NCBI RefSeq assembly: GCF_012223425.1
Contig: NZ_CP038799.1
Location: forward strand, 1,364,001 to 1,428,000
Origin: Mycolicibacterium frederiksbergense
Lineage (GTDB): Bacteria > Actinomycetota > Actinomycetes > Mycobacteriales > Mycobacteriaceae
Reading direction: 5' to 3'
Length of the DNA stretch: 64,000 nucleotides
In this document: one piece after another, positions 17,216 through 26,535 of the stretch
Layout of the letters: each line of letters opens with the position of its first letter
How positions within the stretch are numbered: position 1 is the stretch's first letter
Notes under the pieces: generated by a model
Seen by the model: the letters and a program-made list of their open reading frames with translations, nothing else
What the model was told of the DNA's origin: nothing
Databases searched by the model: none
Position numbers and translations under genes: made by a program

Positions 17216-17287
17216 GTGGGCCGCCCGGGTGATCCGGGACCTTCAACCGATTACTCGGTGACCGACGGTCTTCGGTGGAACCGGGAA

Positions 17288-17317
17288 AGAATAGCCTGCC
17301 GCAGCCCGATCGGCCAA
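17288..17317 (-). promoter_or_regulatory. Likely rplJL promoter
   Basis: On the minus strand TTGGCC (17312-17317) lies 18 bases from TATTCT (17288-17293). A start near 17281 would give a leader of about 190 nt, enough to hold the folded RNA. Confidence 0.5.
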
Positions 17318-17390
17318 AACGAGGCGGCGCGCGCGGAACCGCGTAGGTTCGACGGTGACACCCACTGACCTTGGTTGAGGAGCGAAATCG

Positions 17391-18737
17391 ATGAGTCTGT
17401 ACGCGGTAGTTGATCCGGCGACCGGCGATGTGGTGAAGGAATATCCCACCGCGACCGACGACCAGATCGAGGCGGCGGTGTCGGCGGCGGCCACCGCGTT
17501 CAAGGAGTGGTCGAAGACCACCACGGTCGCCCAGCGCGCCGAGTTGATCCGCAAGGTCGCCGCCCTGCACAACGAGCGCAAGGACGAGCTGGCCAAGATC
17601 ATCCAGCGCGAGATGGGCAAGCCGCTGGACCAGTCGGTCGGCGAGGTCGAGTTCAGCGCCTCGATCTATGAGTTCTACGCCGACAACGCCGAGAAGTTCC
17701 TCGCCGATGAGCCCATCGACCTGCTCGACGGTGAGGGCAGCGCACTGATCCGGCGCGGCCCGGTCGGGGTGCTGCTGGGCATCATGCCGTGGAACTACCC
17801 CTACTACCAGGTGGCCCGCTTCGCCGGCCCGAACCTGGTGCTGGGCAACACCATCGTGCTCAAACACGCGCCGCAGTGCCCCGAATCCGCGGCGGCCCTG
17901 CAGCAGATCTTCACCGACGCCGGCTATCCCGAGGGCGCCTACGTCAACGTCTACGCCACCAATGAGCAGATCGCCGACGCCATCGCCGACCCCCGCATCC
18001 AGGGGGTGTCGCTGACCGGTTCCGAGCGCGCCGGCGCCGCGGTCGCCGAGATCGCCGGACGCAACCTGAAGAAGGTCGTCCTGGAACTCGGCGGCTCCGA
18101 CCCGTTCATCCTGCTGTCCTCCGACGACCTGGACGCCACCATCGAGGCGGCCGTGGACGGGCGCTTCGAGAACACCGGGCAGGCCTGCAACGCGGCCAAG
18201 CGGATCATCGTCGCCGAGGGCGTCTATGACGAGTTCCTCGACAAGTTCACCGCCAAGGTGCTGGCCAAGGCCGACGGGCTGGCGCCACTGTCCTCGGTGG
18301 CCGCCGCCGAGCGGCTCGAGGAGCAGGTCCAGCGTGCCGTGGCCGCCGGTGCCGCGCTGACCTCCGAAGGCGAGCGCAACGGGGCGTTCTTCCCGCCCGG
18401 GGTGCTGACCGGGTTGTCCCCGGATTCGCCGGCGGCCAAGGAGGAACTCTTCGGACCGGTGGCCACCGTCTACAAGGTTCCCGACGAGGACGCCGCGGTC
18501 GAGCTGGCCAACGACACCCCGTTCGGGCTGGGCTCCTACGTCTTCACCACCGACCCCGAGCAGGCCAAGCGCGTCGCCGACAGGATCGAGGCCGGCATGG
18601 TGTTCGTCAACGCCGTCGGCGCCGAGGGCGCGGAACTGCCCTTCGGCGGCGTGAAGCGTTCCGGTTTCGGCCGCGAACTCGGCCGCTTCGGCATCGACGA
18701 GTTCGTGAACAAGAAGCTCATCCGCATCGCCAAGTAG
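17391..18737 (+). CDS. Aldehyde dehydrogenase, succinate-semialdehyde type
   Basis: This 448-residue NAD(P)-dependent aldehyde dehydrogenase keeps the main motifs: the N-terminal PWNYPYYQ, the cofactor-binding [17 protein letters not shown], the general base in LELGGSDPF and the nucleophile Cys in [11 protein letters not shown]. The C-terminal [16 protein letters not shown] is typical of succinate-semialdehyde dehydrogenases. GAGGAG precedes the ATG. It is divergent from rplJ and convergent, with one spare base, to the ROK kinase gene. The exact aldehyde cannot be read from sequence. Confidence 0.88.
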   Translation: MSLYAVVDPATGDVVKEYPTATDDQIEAAVSAAATAFKEWSKTTTVAQRAELIRKVAALHNERKDELAKIIQREMGKPLDQSVGEVEFSASIYEFYADNAEKFLADEPIDLLDGEGSALIRRGPVGVLLGIMPWNYPYYQVARFAGPNLVLGNTIVLKHAPQCPESAAALQQIFTDAGYPEGAYVNVYATNEQIADAIADPRIQGVSLTGSERAGAAVAEIAGRNLKKVVLELGGSDPFILLSSDDLDATIEAAVDGRFENTGQACNAAKRIIVAEGVYDEFLDKFTAKVLAKADGLAPLSSVAAAERLEEQVQRAVAAGAALTSEGERNGAFFPPGVLTGLSPDSPAAKEELFGPVATVYKVPDEDAAVELANDTPFGLGSYVFTTDPEQAKRVADRIEAGMVFVNAVGAEGAELPFGGVKRSGFGRELGRFGIDEFVNKKLIRIAK

Positions 18738-18738
18738 G

Positions 18739-19623
18739 TCACCGCACCAGGGCGGCGGCGCCGACGAGTCCGGCGTCGCCCCCGAGGTCGGCGGGCACCA
18801 CCCGCAGATCGCGGATGAACGACAACCCGGTGTGGCGCGTCAGCGCCTCCCGCAGCGGGCCGAACAACACGTCGCCGGCGTTGGCGACCCCGCCGCCGAT
18901 CACCACCAGATCGAGATCGCAGACCGCCGCCGTCGAGGCGATCACCGCGGCCAGCGCCCTGGTCCCCCGCCGGAATGCCGCCAGCGCGACCGCATCGCCG
19001 GCCGTGGCCGACGCCGCCAGGTCCTTGGCGTCCGCACCGGTCCAGCCCTGCTGCTGCGCCCACCGCGTCATCCGCGGACCCGAGGCGAGCGTCTCCACGC
19101 AGCCGTGCCCGCCGCACACGCAGGGCTCTCCGTCGGCGTCGGCGACCATGTGACCGACGTGCCCCGCGTTGCCGGTGCGCCCGTCGTAGGGGACGCCGTC
19201 GAGCACCAGTCCGCCGCCGATCCCGGTGGACACCACCATGCCGAGCAGGAACTGCGCTCCCCGGCCGGCGCCGCGCCAGTGTTCGCCGAGCGCCATGCAC
19301 AGCCCGTCACCGCCGAGCCGCACCGGCAGGCCGGTCAGCTCCGCGACCCGCGCGACAATCGGAAAGTCCCGCCACACAGCGATATTGACCGGGCTGATGG
19401 TGCCCGCATGAAGCGCCACCGGCCCGGCCGACGCGATGCCCACCGCCCGCACCGGGCCCACCGACCGTGCCTGCCCGATCAGGTCCGCGGTCACCCGCCA
19501 GGCGGCTTCGGCGGAGTCCCGCGGGGTGGGCAGCTGGAACCGCTGCAGCACGGTGCCCTCAGCGTCGACGATGCCCACGGCGATCTTGGTGCCGCCGATG
19601 TCGAGCGCGAGGACGGTGCTCAT
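18739..19623 (-). CDS. ROK-family sugar kinase
   Basis: A 294-residue protein of the ROK family with ATP phosphate-binding motif ALDIGGTKIAVG and zinc motif CVCGGHGCVE. The catalytic segment, usually NDANxAALGE in the family, reads GGDGLCMALGE: the Asp is kept but the flanking Asn and Ala are changed. Its ATG overlaps the stop of the 188-residue gene (TGATG), so it is translationally coupled. M. tuberculosis Rv0650 is the positional counterpart. It probably phosphorylates a hexose released by the neighbouring alpha-mannosidase (inference). Confidence 0.85.
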   Translation of the reverse strand: MSTVLALDIGGTKIAVGIVDAEGTVLQRFQLPTPRDSAEAAWRVTADLIGQARSVGPVRAVGIASAGPVALHAGTISPVNIAVWRDFPIVARVAELTGLPVRLGGDGLCMALGEHWRGAGRGAQFLLGMVVSTGIGGGLVLDGVPYDGRTGNAGHVGHMVADADGEPCVCGGHGCVETLASGPRMTRWAQQQGWTGADAKDLAASATAGDAVALAAFRRGTRALAAVIASTAAVCDLDLVVIGGGVANAGDVLFGPLREALTRHTGLSFIRDLRVVPADLGGDAGLVGAAALVR

Positions 19624-20189
19624 CAGTGCTTGTGGGTGTTGTCGGGCTGGCGTGGATCACCGGGATGCTCGTAGCCGGGTGCGAGCTCGACGAGTGCGGC
19701 GCACCGCGCGTCGAGCCACAGCCGGAAGGCCCGGCGCCGCGCCGCGGCCCCGAGGTGCGCGGCGATCAGCGGCCGGGCCCGAGCGAAGTCCACGACGCCG
19801 GTCCGGCGCGCTGCGAACCGGCCGGGGTTGCGGCGGTGATAGGCGACGATGTCGATATCGGTGACGCCCACCCCCGCGGTGACGCGGGCGAACGCGGCCC
19901 GGCCCGCCTCGGTGGCCAGGACCGCCGCGGCGATGCTGCCGATCTCCAGCCGCGCAGCCATGTCCGGAAGCACGTCCTCGATATCCGGAACATGTTCGGC
20001 ACCAACATTTTCCAGCGCCACCACCCGCTCCGCGGTCACCAACTGGGTGAGCCAGCGCCGCAGCTGACGGCCCTCGCTGGTGCCCGGGCGCGGCAGTGCC
20101 GAGGCCATGTTGCCGGCCCGCAGCACGCGTTCCCGTTCGTCGATCTCGGCGACGGTCACCACCTGGCCGGCCACCAGTGCCGCCGTCAC
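19623..20189 (-). CDS. 188-residue protein, positional counterpart of M. tuberculosis Rv0649 (fabD2)
   Basis: The GTG at 20189 overlaps the mannosidase stop (GTGA) and the stop overlaps the kinase start, so the gene lies inside a coupled operon. The protein is mostly helical, opening TAALVAGQVVTVAEIDERE and rich in Arg and Ala. In M. tuberculosis this slot is annotated as a second malonyl-CoA:ACP transacylase, but no GHSxG nucleophile elbow is visible here, so I do not transfer that function. The N-terminal segment faintly resembles the start of SurA/PpiC-type chaperones (weak). Confidence 0.6.
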   Translation of the reverse strand: MTAALVAGQVVTVAEIDERERVLRAGNMASALPRPGTSEGRQLRRWLTQLVTAERVVALENVGAEHVPDIEDVLPDMAARLEIGSIAAAVLATEAGRAAFARVTAGVGVTDIDIVAYHRRNPGRFAARRTGVVDFARARPLIAAHLGAAARRRAFRLWLDARCAALVELAPGYEHPGDPRQPDNTHKH

Positions 20190-23100
20190 GTGACCACCAC
20201 CGGCACCGCCGGCGAGTAGACGAGCTTCCCGGCGCAGGCCACCCGGATCAGCGCCCACCACGTTCCCGGCTGCACCCACGGCGGCGGCGCGACGTCGAAG
20301 TCGATCCGCGCGGTCCCGCCGGCGGGCAGGTCGGCCCCGGTTGCCGCCGGGCCCAACCACTCCCAGGTCCCCCACGGGCTGATCAGGTGGGCTTCGGCGG
20401 CCAGGTCGGCGCGGGCATCGGTGCCGACGGTGACACCGAGGCGAGCCGTCTGGCCCGCGCGCACCCGCACCTCGGACGGGCCGGCCACCAGCCGCAGTAT
20501 CTCGGCATGCTCGGCATCCCCCACCCGGACGGTGCAGACATCCTCGACGACCTGGCGCCAGGACGGCGGCAGCCCGCCGCGCCCGTTGAGGGCCAGTTCG
20601 ACCCGGATCGGATACAGCCCCGGCGGCTGCCCGGCCGGTATCGCGACGGTGGCGTCGGTGTCCAGGTAGTCCCCCGGCGGCAGCACGAACGGCAGCTCCG
20701 CGGTCGCGGCGTTCCAGCCGGGCGGGCAGATCAGCCTGACCAGACCGTGGACCGGGGCATCGGTGCAGTCGCTGGCCACGGTGAGCCGCAGGCGCACCTG
20801 CTCGCCGGCTTCGGCCTGCAGTTGGTGCGGATGCAGGTGGGCGACGGCGGGCAGCCCGCCCAGCGGCGCGGGGCCGCGGTTGTGCAGCCAGTAGCGGGCG
20901 TACAGCGGTTGTGCCGCTTCGGCTTCCGGTGCGAGCTGCTCATTGTCGGCGTTGAGGATCTTCACCGCATCCAGGTGGGTCAGCATGGTGGCGATCTGAT
21001 AGCCGTGCAGGGTGAATCCGGCGCTGCGGTCCAGCCGGCGTTCCAGCAGATCGGCCGGGACCAGCGGGGCAACCGCGCTCAGGCCGGAGCGGACCACGAA
21101 TTGCGTGGTACGCCCGTGTGTTTCGACGATGCGCAGGGCCACCGTGGCGGGGTCGACGGTGTCGACGCTGCCCGCCGCGATGGGGTTGCCCGCGGCCTTG
21201 AGCGCACCGAGTTGCACTCCCCCACCTTCGGAGTCGACATCGAGCAGCGCCCCGTGCGAGGGCAGCCCGTCGGTACCGGCCCGCCGATTGAGCACTGCGA
21301 GCAGCGGGTGCGAGAATGCGGCACTGCGACTGGGGATCTCGCTGTCGCGCCAGTCGCCCTCGTCGGCGACGATGGCGTAGTCGAAGGTGTGCGTCCAGTG
21401 CTGGAGCGCGAAGTTGGAGCCATCGGGTGCGGTGCGCCGCGGCGGGTCGATCCAGGTGCCCGACGGCCACCCGGTACAGGACCGCATCAGCGAGGTGTGC
21501 AAGGTGCCGTCGGGTTCCACGGCGAAGCCGGGCACCCCCCTGTTCAGCAGCGCCACCGTGGCCGGCTCGAACGGTTCCACGCCGCCATCGGGGTGCTGAC
21601 GCACCGAGATCTCCGCATCACCGATCTCGTCGATGAGTGCCTCGACACCGCCGACGACGATGAGTACCGGCAGCGCCCGCGACCCCTTCAGATCGGCGCC
21701 GGGAACCCACTCGTGGGCCAGGGTGGCCGCCGCGGGTACCCATACCCGTGCGGCGCCGGTGGCGCCGATCTGGCGGTCCAGTTCGGCGCGGTACTCCGGT
21801 GCGGTATCCAATACCGTTGCGGCAAAATCATTCTCGTCGGGATGGCCGATCACGATGCGCGCATCGGGCAGGTTCGAGTCCACCGCGAGGTCGCCGTAGC
21901 GCGGGTGCCCGGCGACGCTGCAGGTGGCGGTGACCCCGGCGCGCACCAGCGCGACCATCAGGGCGCGCTCGTCGAACGATGCGTCGGGGATGACAACCTC
22001 GGCTACCGAGACCGCGCGCACCCCGGCACCGATCCGCACGCGCAGCATCGAGGACAGCCCGAACCAGCCGTACGCCGGGTTGTCCAGGGTGTGCGGGTGT
22101 TCCGCCGAGTCCACGGCGTCCGGTGACCCGTGCCGGTGCAGCAACCCAAAGCCGCGTCCGATGACGGCGTCACCGACCTCGCTGACCGGCATGGCACCGG
22201 GTACCGGGCACGGCCAGCGCAGCCGCAGCAGCTTGTCGGCACCGGTGAATTCGTCGATGGTGGTGCGGCATTCGACGCGGTCGACGCCGTCCCACAGGGT
22301 GAGGGTCTGGGTGTAGCGCAACACGTCGGCGATCCGCCCGGTGATCACCAGCCGCTGTCCCAGCGCGCTGCGGTGGGCCTGCACCGTCGCCGGGAACTCC
22401 GATGAGCCGATCACCGGCCCCTTGGGCAGCAGATGCCAGGGCCCCTCGCCGGCCTGCGGGTGCGCCGGATACTCGTCGTAGACGGCCAGTTCGTTGCCGA
22501 CCCGGCCGTCGGCGATGAGCTCGCGACCGTCGGCGACCAGGGAGCTGACCCCGCCGCCGCGGGCCGGGTCGACGGTCAGCGTGTAATGCGCGTTCGCGAT
22601 GGTCGCGCCGTCGATCTGCTGCCAGCGTGAGCCGTCGGTATCGTCGTCCCACTGGTAGCCCTCCCAGCCCAGCGAACCGATATCGTCGACCCGCCACGTG
22701 ACGGTGTGGTCCTCGATCAGCGTGGGCAGCGCGGTGCCGTTCATATCGCGCACCACACCGGAGAAGGGTTCGTCCAGGTGTGCGGTCACCATGTCGGTGC
22801 GGCCGTGCGCCAACGGATTCCACACCACCACAGCGGAATCCACTGCACCGGTGAGCAGGCGCAGCGCATTGTCGCGGGCGGTGCGCCCGATCTCCCACGC
22901 GTCGCGCCAGCCCGTCAGCAGGTCGAGGTACACCTGGTCGGATTCCGAGCCGGTGATGGCGTCATGGTGGGCGCCGTAGGCCAGCTGGACCCAGGCCTTG
23001 GCCAGCGCCGCCTGCGGATAGGTTGCGCCGCCGAGCAATCCGGCGAACACGGCGAACCGTTCGGCTTCCAGCACCGCGTTCTCGGCGGCCCGGTTGGCCT

Positions 23101-24304
23101 GCTTGGTGTCGATGTAGGAGACATCCTTGCCGGTGTAGATCGGGTTCATGTCGCGGGTCTGCACCGACGCCCGGGCCCCGCGGGTGTCCAGTTCGGTGCG
23201 CACCGCGGCGAAGAACTCCTTGGGCAGCGCGCAGACGAACCGCGGCCAGGTGTAGCGGCTGTTCCAGTCGCGGTGAATCTCGGTGACCCACTTGTTGGGT
23301 GGGGTGTAGTCGGTGCCCACGGGCAGCAGCACGTTACGCGTCAGCGCCACCTGCTTCAGCCCGGCGAACAGCTTGTAGGTCTCGGCCTCCGCGTCGGCCA
23401 GCGACGCCGCCGAATCCATCCACCAGCCGCCCGCGTAGTGCGCGGGCATGTAATGCGTCAACAGTCCCCGGCCCGACGGTGCCGTCCACTCGAACTCGCT
23501 GGCGAACTGCATGCGCGTCGGGTCGCCGTCACCGGCCATCGGGCCCCATTGGTGGTGCGGCCCGCGCGCCCACGAGCTGGAGGTCAGGCCCGCGTCGGCG
23601 GCCATCCCGGGAAACTGCGGGTCGTGCCCGAACACGTCGAGCTGCCAGGCGGTGGCCGGGTCGCCACCCAGTACATCTCGCTGAAATCCGATGCCGTGCA
23701 CAAAGTTCCGGATCGCCGTCTCGGGGCTGGTGAGGTTGGTGTTGGGCTCGTTGTAGGTGCCGCCCATGATCTCGATGCGGCCCTCGCCGATCAGCCGGCG
23801 CAGGTCGGCGCGTTCCTCGGGGTGGGTGTCCCAGAACGGTTTGAGGTAGTCGACCTCGGCGAGCACGAACTTGTAGTCGGGGTCGCGGCGCGCCATTTCC
23901 AGGTGGGCGGTGACGAGGTCGAACGCGTTGGTCTGCCGGCAGGCGCCGGGCGGGTCCTCGGTCCAGACACTGGTGTAGGCGGCCTGGGTGTTCCACCACA
24001 CCGGGTCGTAGTGGAAGTGGCTGATCATGTGCATCGTCCAGCCGGGTTCGGCGTCGGTGAACGTGAAGGCCGTGTTGCCGATGGCCGCCTCGCGTCGCCG
24101 GCCGGGCTCGGGATCGGTGACAGTCATCGGCACTTCGACCGTGGTCGCATCCGGGCGGGCGACGGCCTCGCCCTCGATGCCGGTGCCGGTCACCCGCACC
24201 GGGGTGGGCGCCGCGCAGTCGGTGTAGGTGATACGAACCAGTTGCACCGGTGCGTCGGGTGGTCCGACGAACAGGTCCGTCGACTCCGCTCCCGTGACGC
24301 GCAT
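20186..24304 (-). CDS. Glycoside hydrolase family 38 alpha-mannosidase
   Basis: This 1372-residue retaining alpha-mannosidase is zinc dependent. The metal site opens with HFHYDPVWWN (residues 96-105) and the nucleophile lies in WQLDVFGHDPQFP near residue 220. The central domain and a long beta-rich C-terminus follow. No signal peptide is visible, so it is probably cytoplasmic and recycles mannose-containing glycans. M. tuberculosis Rv0648 is the counterpart. It starts 9 bp after the WYL regulator gene and is coupled to the next two genes. Confidence 0.92.
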   Translation of the reverse strand: MRVTGAESTDLFVGPPDAPVQLVRITYTDCAAPTPVRVTGTGIEGEAVARPDATTVEVPMTVTDPEPGRRREAAIGNTAFTFTDAEPGWTMHMISHFHYDPVWWNTQAAYTSVWTEDPPGACRQTNAFDLVTAHLEMARRDPDYKFVLAEVDYLKPFWDTHPEERADLRRLIGEGRIEIMGGTYNEPNTNLTSPETAIRNFVHGIGFQRDVLGGDPATAWQLDVFGHDPQFPGMAADAGLTSSSWARGPHHQWGPMAGDGDPTRMQFASEFEWTAPSGRGLLTHYMPAHYAGGWWMDSAASLADAEAETYKLFAGLKQVALTRNVLLPVGTDYTPPNKWVTEIHRDWNSRYTWPRFVCALPKEFFAAVRTELDTRGARASVQTRDMNPIYTGKDVSYIDTKQANRAAENAVLEAERFAVFAGLLGGATYPQAALAKAWVQLAYGAHHDAITGSESDQVYLDLLTGWRDAWEIGRTARDNALRLLTGAVDSAVVVWNPLAHGRTDMVTAHLDEPFSGVVRDMNGTALPTLIEDHTVTWRVDDIGSLGWEGYQWDDDTDGSRWQQIDGATIANAHYTLTVDPARGGGVSSLVADGRELIADGRVGNELAVYDEYPAHPQAGEGPWHLLPKGPVIGSSEFPATVQAHRSALGQRLVITGRIADVLRYTQTLTLWDGVDRVECRTTIDEFTGADKLLRLRWPCPVPGAMPVSEVGDAVIGRGFGLLHRHGSPDAVDSAEHPHTLDNPAYGWFGLSSMLRVRIGAGVRAVSVAEVVIPDASFDERALMVALVRAGVTATCSVAGHPRYGDLAVDSNLPDARIVIGHPDENDFAATVLDTAPEYRAELDRQIGATGAARVWVPAAATLAHEWVPGADLKGSRALPVLIVVGGVEALIDEIGDAEISVRQHPDGGVEPFEPATVALLNRGVPGFAVEPDGTLHTSLMRSCTGWPSGTWIDPPRRTAPDGSNFALQHWTHTFDYAIVADEGDWRDSEIPSRSAAFSHPLLAVLNRRAGTDGLPSHGALLDVDSEGGGVQLGALKAAGNPIAAGSVDTVDPATVALRIVETHGRTTQFVVRSGLSAVAPLVPADLLERRLDRSAGFTLHGYQIATMLTHLDAVKILNADNEQLAPEAEAAQPLYARYWLHNRGPAPLGGLPAVAHLHPHQLQAEAGEQVRLRLTVASDCTDAPVHGLVRLICPPGWNAATAELPFVLPPGDYLDTDATVAIPAGQPPGLYPIRVELALNGRGGLPPSWRQVVEDVCTVRVGDAEHAEILRLVAGPSEVRVRAGQTARLGVTVGTDARADLAAEAHLISPWGTWEWLGPAATGADLPAGGTARIDFDVAPPPWVQPGTWWALIRVACAGKLVYSPAVPVVVT

Positions 24305-24313
24305 CCTGGCACC

Positions 24314-25273
24314 CTACGTTCGGGCGCCCGCCCTCCGGAGCCGTTCGGCGGCGGTTCGCACCGCGTCGGCCACCTCGACGGGCTCGAGCACCTCGAACTC
24401 ACAGCCCGGCATGGCCAGGTAGAGCGCCATCACGTCCGGGTCGTCGGCACCGGTGGTCAGGATGCAGGTGTCGGGTCCGTCCGCTTCGATGTGCACCGAC
24501 GCCGACGAGAAGGTCTGCGCCACAACATCACGTGCGGCGAAGTACCGCACGCGCGCCACATACCGGTACGGCGAACTGGTGATGGCGCGCTGCACGTACT
24601 GCGCCGCGTCGGGGGCGTCGCGGGGGGTGAAGGTGCTGCCCAGCGCCCGGACGTCGGCCATCCGGTCCAGGCGCAGGCTGCGCCAGTCCTGCTTGTCGCG
24701 GTCATAGGACAGCAGGTACCAGCGCCGGCCGGTGGTGACCAGCTGATAGGGCTCCAACCGGCGTGCGGTGACGTTGCCCCGGATATCGGTGTAGCCGGTG
24801 TTGACGTGCTCGTGGTCGCGGCAGGCCCGGGCCAGGGTCATCAGCACCTCGGGGTCCACCGGCACGTCCTTGCTGGTCGGGGTCAGCGTCACCGTGGTCT
24901 CGTGCACGGCGGCCACCTGTGAACGCAGCCGCGCCGGCATCACCTGGTCCAGCTTGGACAGCGCGCGCAACGCCGACTCCCCCACCCCGGCGACGCTGCC
25001 GCCGGCGGCCAGCCGCAGGCAGACCGCCATCGCCACGGCCTCCTCGGGATCCAGCAGCAGCGGTGGCAGCGCCGCGCCGGCGCCCAGCTGGTAGCCCCCG
25101 CCGTGTCCCGTGCTGGCGTGCACCGGATACCCCAGGTCACGCAGCCGTTCGACATCACGGCGCACGCTGCGGGTGGTGACCGCCAGGCGCTCGGCCAGTT
25201 CCTCGGAGGTCCACACCCGCCGGGACTGCAGGAGGCCGAGAAGCTGCAGGACGCGGGCGGTGGTTTCGGACAT
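24314..25273 (-). CDS. HTH/WYL-domain transcriptional regulator
   Basis: This 319-residue regulator has an N-terminal winged helix (WTSEELAERLAVTTRSVRRD) and a central WYL domain containing RRWYLLSYDRDKQDW. The WYL domain binds small ligands or nucleotides in several bacterial families. The ATG at 25273 is chosen; a GTG two codons earlier is possible. It heads the mannosidase operon (9-bp gap) and is divergent from the first DinB gene across an intergenic region of about 60 bp with a clear palindrome. Confidence 0.85.
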   Translation of the reverse strand: MSETTARVLQLLGLLQSRRVWTSEELAERLAVTTRSVRRDVERLRDLGYPVHASTGHGGGYQLGAGAALPPLLLDPEEAVAMAVCLRLAAGGSVAGVGESALRALSKLDQVMPARLRSQVAAVHETTVTLTPTSKDVPVDPEVLMTLARACRDHEHVNTGYTDIRGNVTARRLEPYQLVTTGRRWYLLSYDRDKQDWRSLRLDRMADVRALGSTFTPRDAPDAAQYVQRAITSSPYRYVARVRYFAARDVVAQTFSSASVHIEADGPDTCILTTGADDPDVMALYLAMPGCEFEVLEPVEVADAVRTAAERLRRAGART

Positions 25274-25294
25274 GTCCACAGTGTGCCGAACTTT

Positions 25295-25313
25295 TAGGAC
25301 AGAACCTGTCCTA
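25295..25313. promoter_or_regulatory. Operator palindrome between WYL regulator and DinB genes
   Basis: TAGGACAG-AAC-CTGTCCTA is a perfect 8-bp inverted repeat with a 3-base centre, in the 61-bp divergent gap. It lies 22 bp from each start codon, where a bound repressor would affect both genes. The WYL regulator encoded alongside is the natural candidate to bind it (inference). Confidence 0.65.
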
Positions 25314-25334
25314 GATAGGTGTCAGAGTGATCTC

Positions 25335-25850
25335 ATGAACACCGACCTGCTCGCCGACCAGCTGGATTTCCACTGGTCCCACCAGCTGCGACCCCGGCTG
25401 GACGGCCTCTCCGACGACGAGTACTTCTGGCAGCCGGTGCCCGACTGCTGGACCGTGCACCCCGACGGTGGCGTCGACTTCGTCTATCCCGAGCCCACGC
25501 CCACCCCGTTGACCACCATCGCCTGGCGGCTGGCCCACGTGATCATCGGCGTCTTCGCGATGCGCAACCACTCGCATTTCGGCGGCCCAGCCGCGGACTA
25601 CGAGAGCTGGCCCTACGCCACCGACGCCGCGACCGCGCTGACCCAGCTGGACACCGAATACCAGCGGTGGACGGCCGGGGTGCGTGCGCTCTCCGATGAC
25701 GATCTGAACCGCCCGTGCGGACCGGCCGAGGGCCCGTACGCCGATGAACCGATGTCCGTGCTGGTGCTGCACATCAACCGTGAAGTCATCCATCACGGCG
25801 CCGAAATCGCTCTGCTCCGAGATCTGTACACCCATATGAAGGAGAACTGA
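25335..25850 (+). CDS. DinB-family protein
   Basis: This 171-residue protein has the DinB four-helix-bundle pattern: opening helix LADQLDFHWSHQLRPRL, a first His-containing helix TIAWRLAHVIIGVFAMRNH and a final metal-site helix HINREVIHHGAEIALLRD. Family members are metal-binding enzymes, often thiol transferases; no specific reaction is indicated here. The start is the ATG at 25335, fixed by the short divergent spacer. It is followed one base after its stop by a second DinB gene. Confidence 0.8.
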   Translation: MNTDLLADQLDFHWSHQLRPRLDGLSDDEYFWQPVPDCWTVHPDGGVDFVYPEPTPTPLTTIAWRLAHVIIGVFAMRNHSHFGGPAADYESWPYATDAATALTQLDTEYQRWTAGVRALSDDDLNRPCGPAEGPYADEPMSVLVLHINREVIHHGAEIALLRDLYTHMKEN

Positions 25851-25851
25851 C

Positions 25852-26454
25852 ATGCCCGCAATGCCCCCGCCGATCGCTGATGAGCGCGCCGGCCTCAAGG
25901 AGTACGTCGCCGCCCAGCAGTACGCGTTCCACGCCATCGCCTTCGGGCTCACCGATGAGCAGGCGCGTTCCGCGCCGTCGGTCAGCTCGCTGTCGATCGG
26001 CGGGTTGATCAAGCACGTCACGTCGTGCCAGGCCGGGTGGATGGAACGGGTGGCGGCCGCCCCGGACATGACCGAGGGTGACAAGCGGCCGATGGAGGAG
26101 CAGGCCGCCGACTACGGCGACGAGTTCGTCATGGGCGAGGACGAGACACTGGCGCAGATCCTGGCGAAGTTCGATGAGCAGAACGCCGAGACCATCCGTC
26201 TGATCGAGACAGCGGATCTCGGTGCGGCCGTGCCGATTCCGCAGCACGTGCCGTGGTTTCCGAAGGACGTACCGGCGTGGTCGGTGCGCTGGGTGATCTT
26301 CCACATGATCGAGGAGCTGGCCCGCCACGCCGGTCAGGGCGACATCGTCCGGGAGAGCATCGACGGCGCGACGCTCTATGAACTGCTGGCCGGTCTGGAG
26401 GACTGGGAGCCGTCCCCGTGGCTGACGCCGTGGGGCAAGGAAGCCGTTTCCTAG
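25852..26454 (+). CDS. DinB-family protein
   Basis: A 200-residue second DinB-like protein. The three His-bearing positions are SIGGLIKHVTSCQAGWM, then VRWVIFHMIEELARHAGQGD, which marks the metal site. The gene begins one base after the previous DinB stop (TGACATG) and the two form an operon probably controlled by the WYL regulator. A 26-bp hairpin lies 15 bp past its stop and may terminate transcription. Confidence 0.8.
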   Translation: MPAMPPPIADERAGLKEYVAAQQYAFHAIAFGLTDEQARSAPSVSSLSIGGLIKHVTSCQAGWMERVAAAPDMTEGDKRPMEEQAADYGDEFVMGEDETLAQILAKFDEQNAETIRLIETADLGAAVPIPQHVPWFPKDVPAWSVRWVIFHMIEELARHAGQGDIVRESIDGATLYELLAGLEDWEPSPWLTPWGKEAVS

Positions 26455-26468
26455 ACGCGCCCTGTTTG

Positions 26469-26534
26469 GTGGCGAAACTCGCGTACCCGGGGTTCTCACG
26501 GCCCAACCAACCCCGGGTACGCGAGTTTCGCCAC
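26469..26534. repeat. Hairpin repeat, left copy
   Basis: A perfect 26-bp inverted repeat (26469-26494 with 26509-26534) surrounds a 14-base loop. The core of each arm, GGCGAAACTCGCGTACCC, is identical to the arms of a second hairpin at 27429-27490. One arm ends one base before the stop codon of the minus-strand nuclease gene. It could act as a bidirectional terminator between convergent genes, or be the end of a mobile cassette. Confidence 0.9.
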
Positions 26535-26535
26535 G

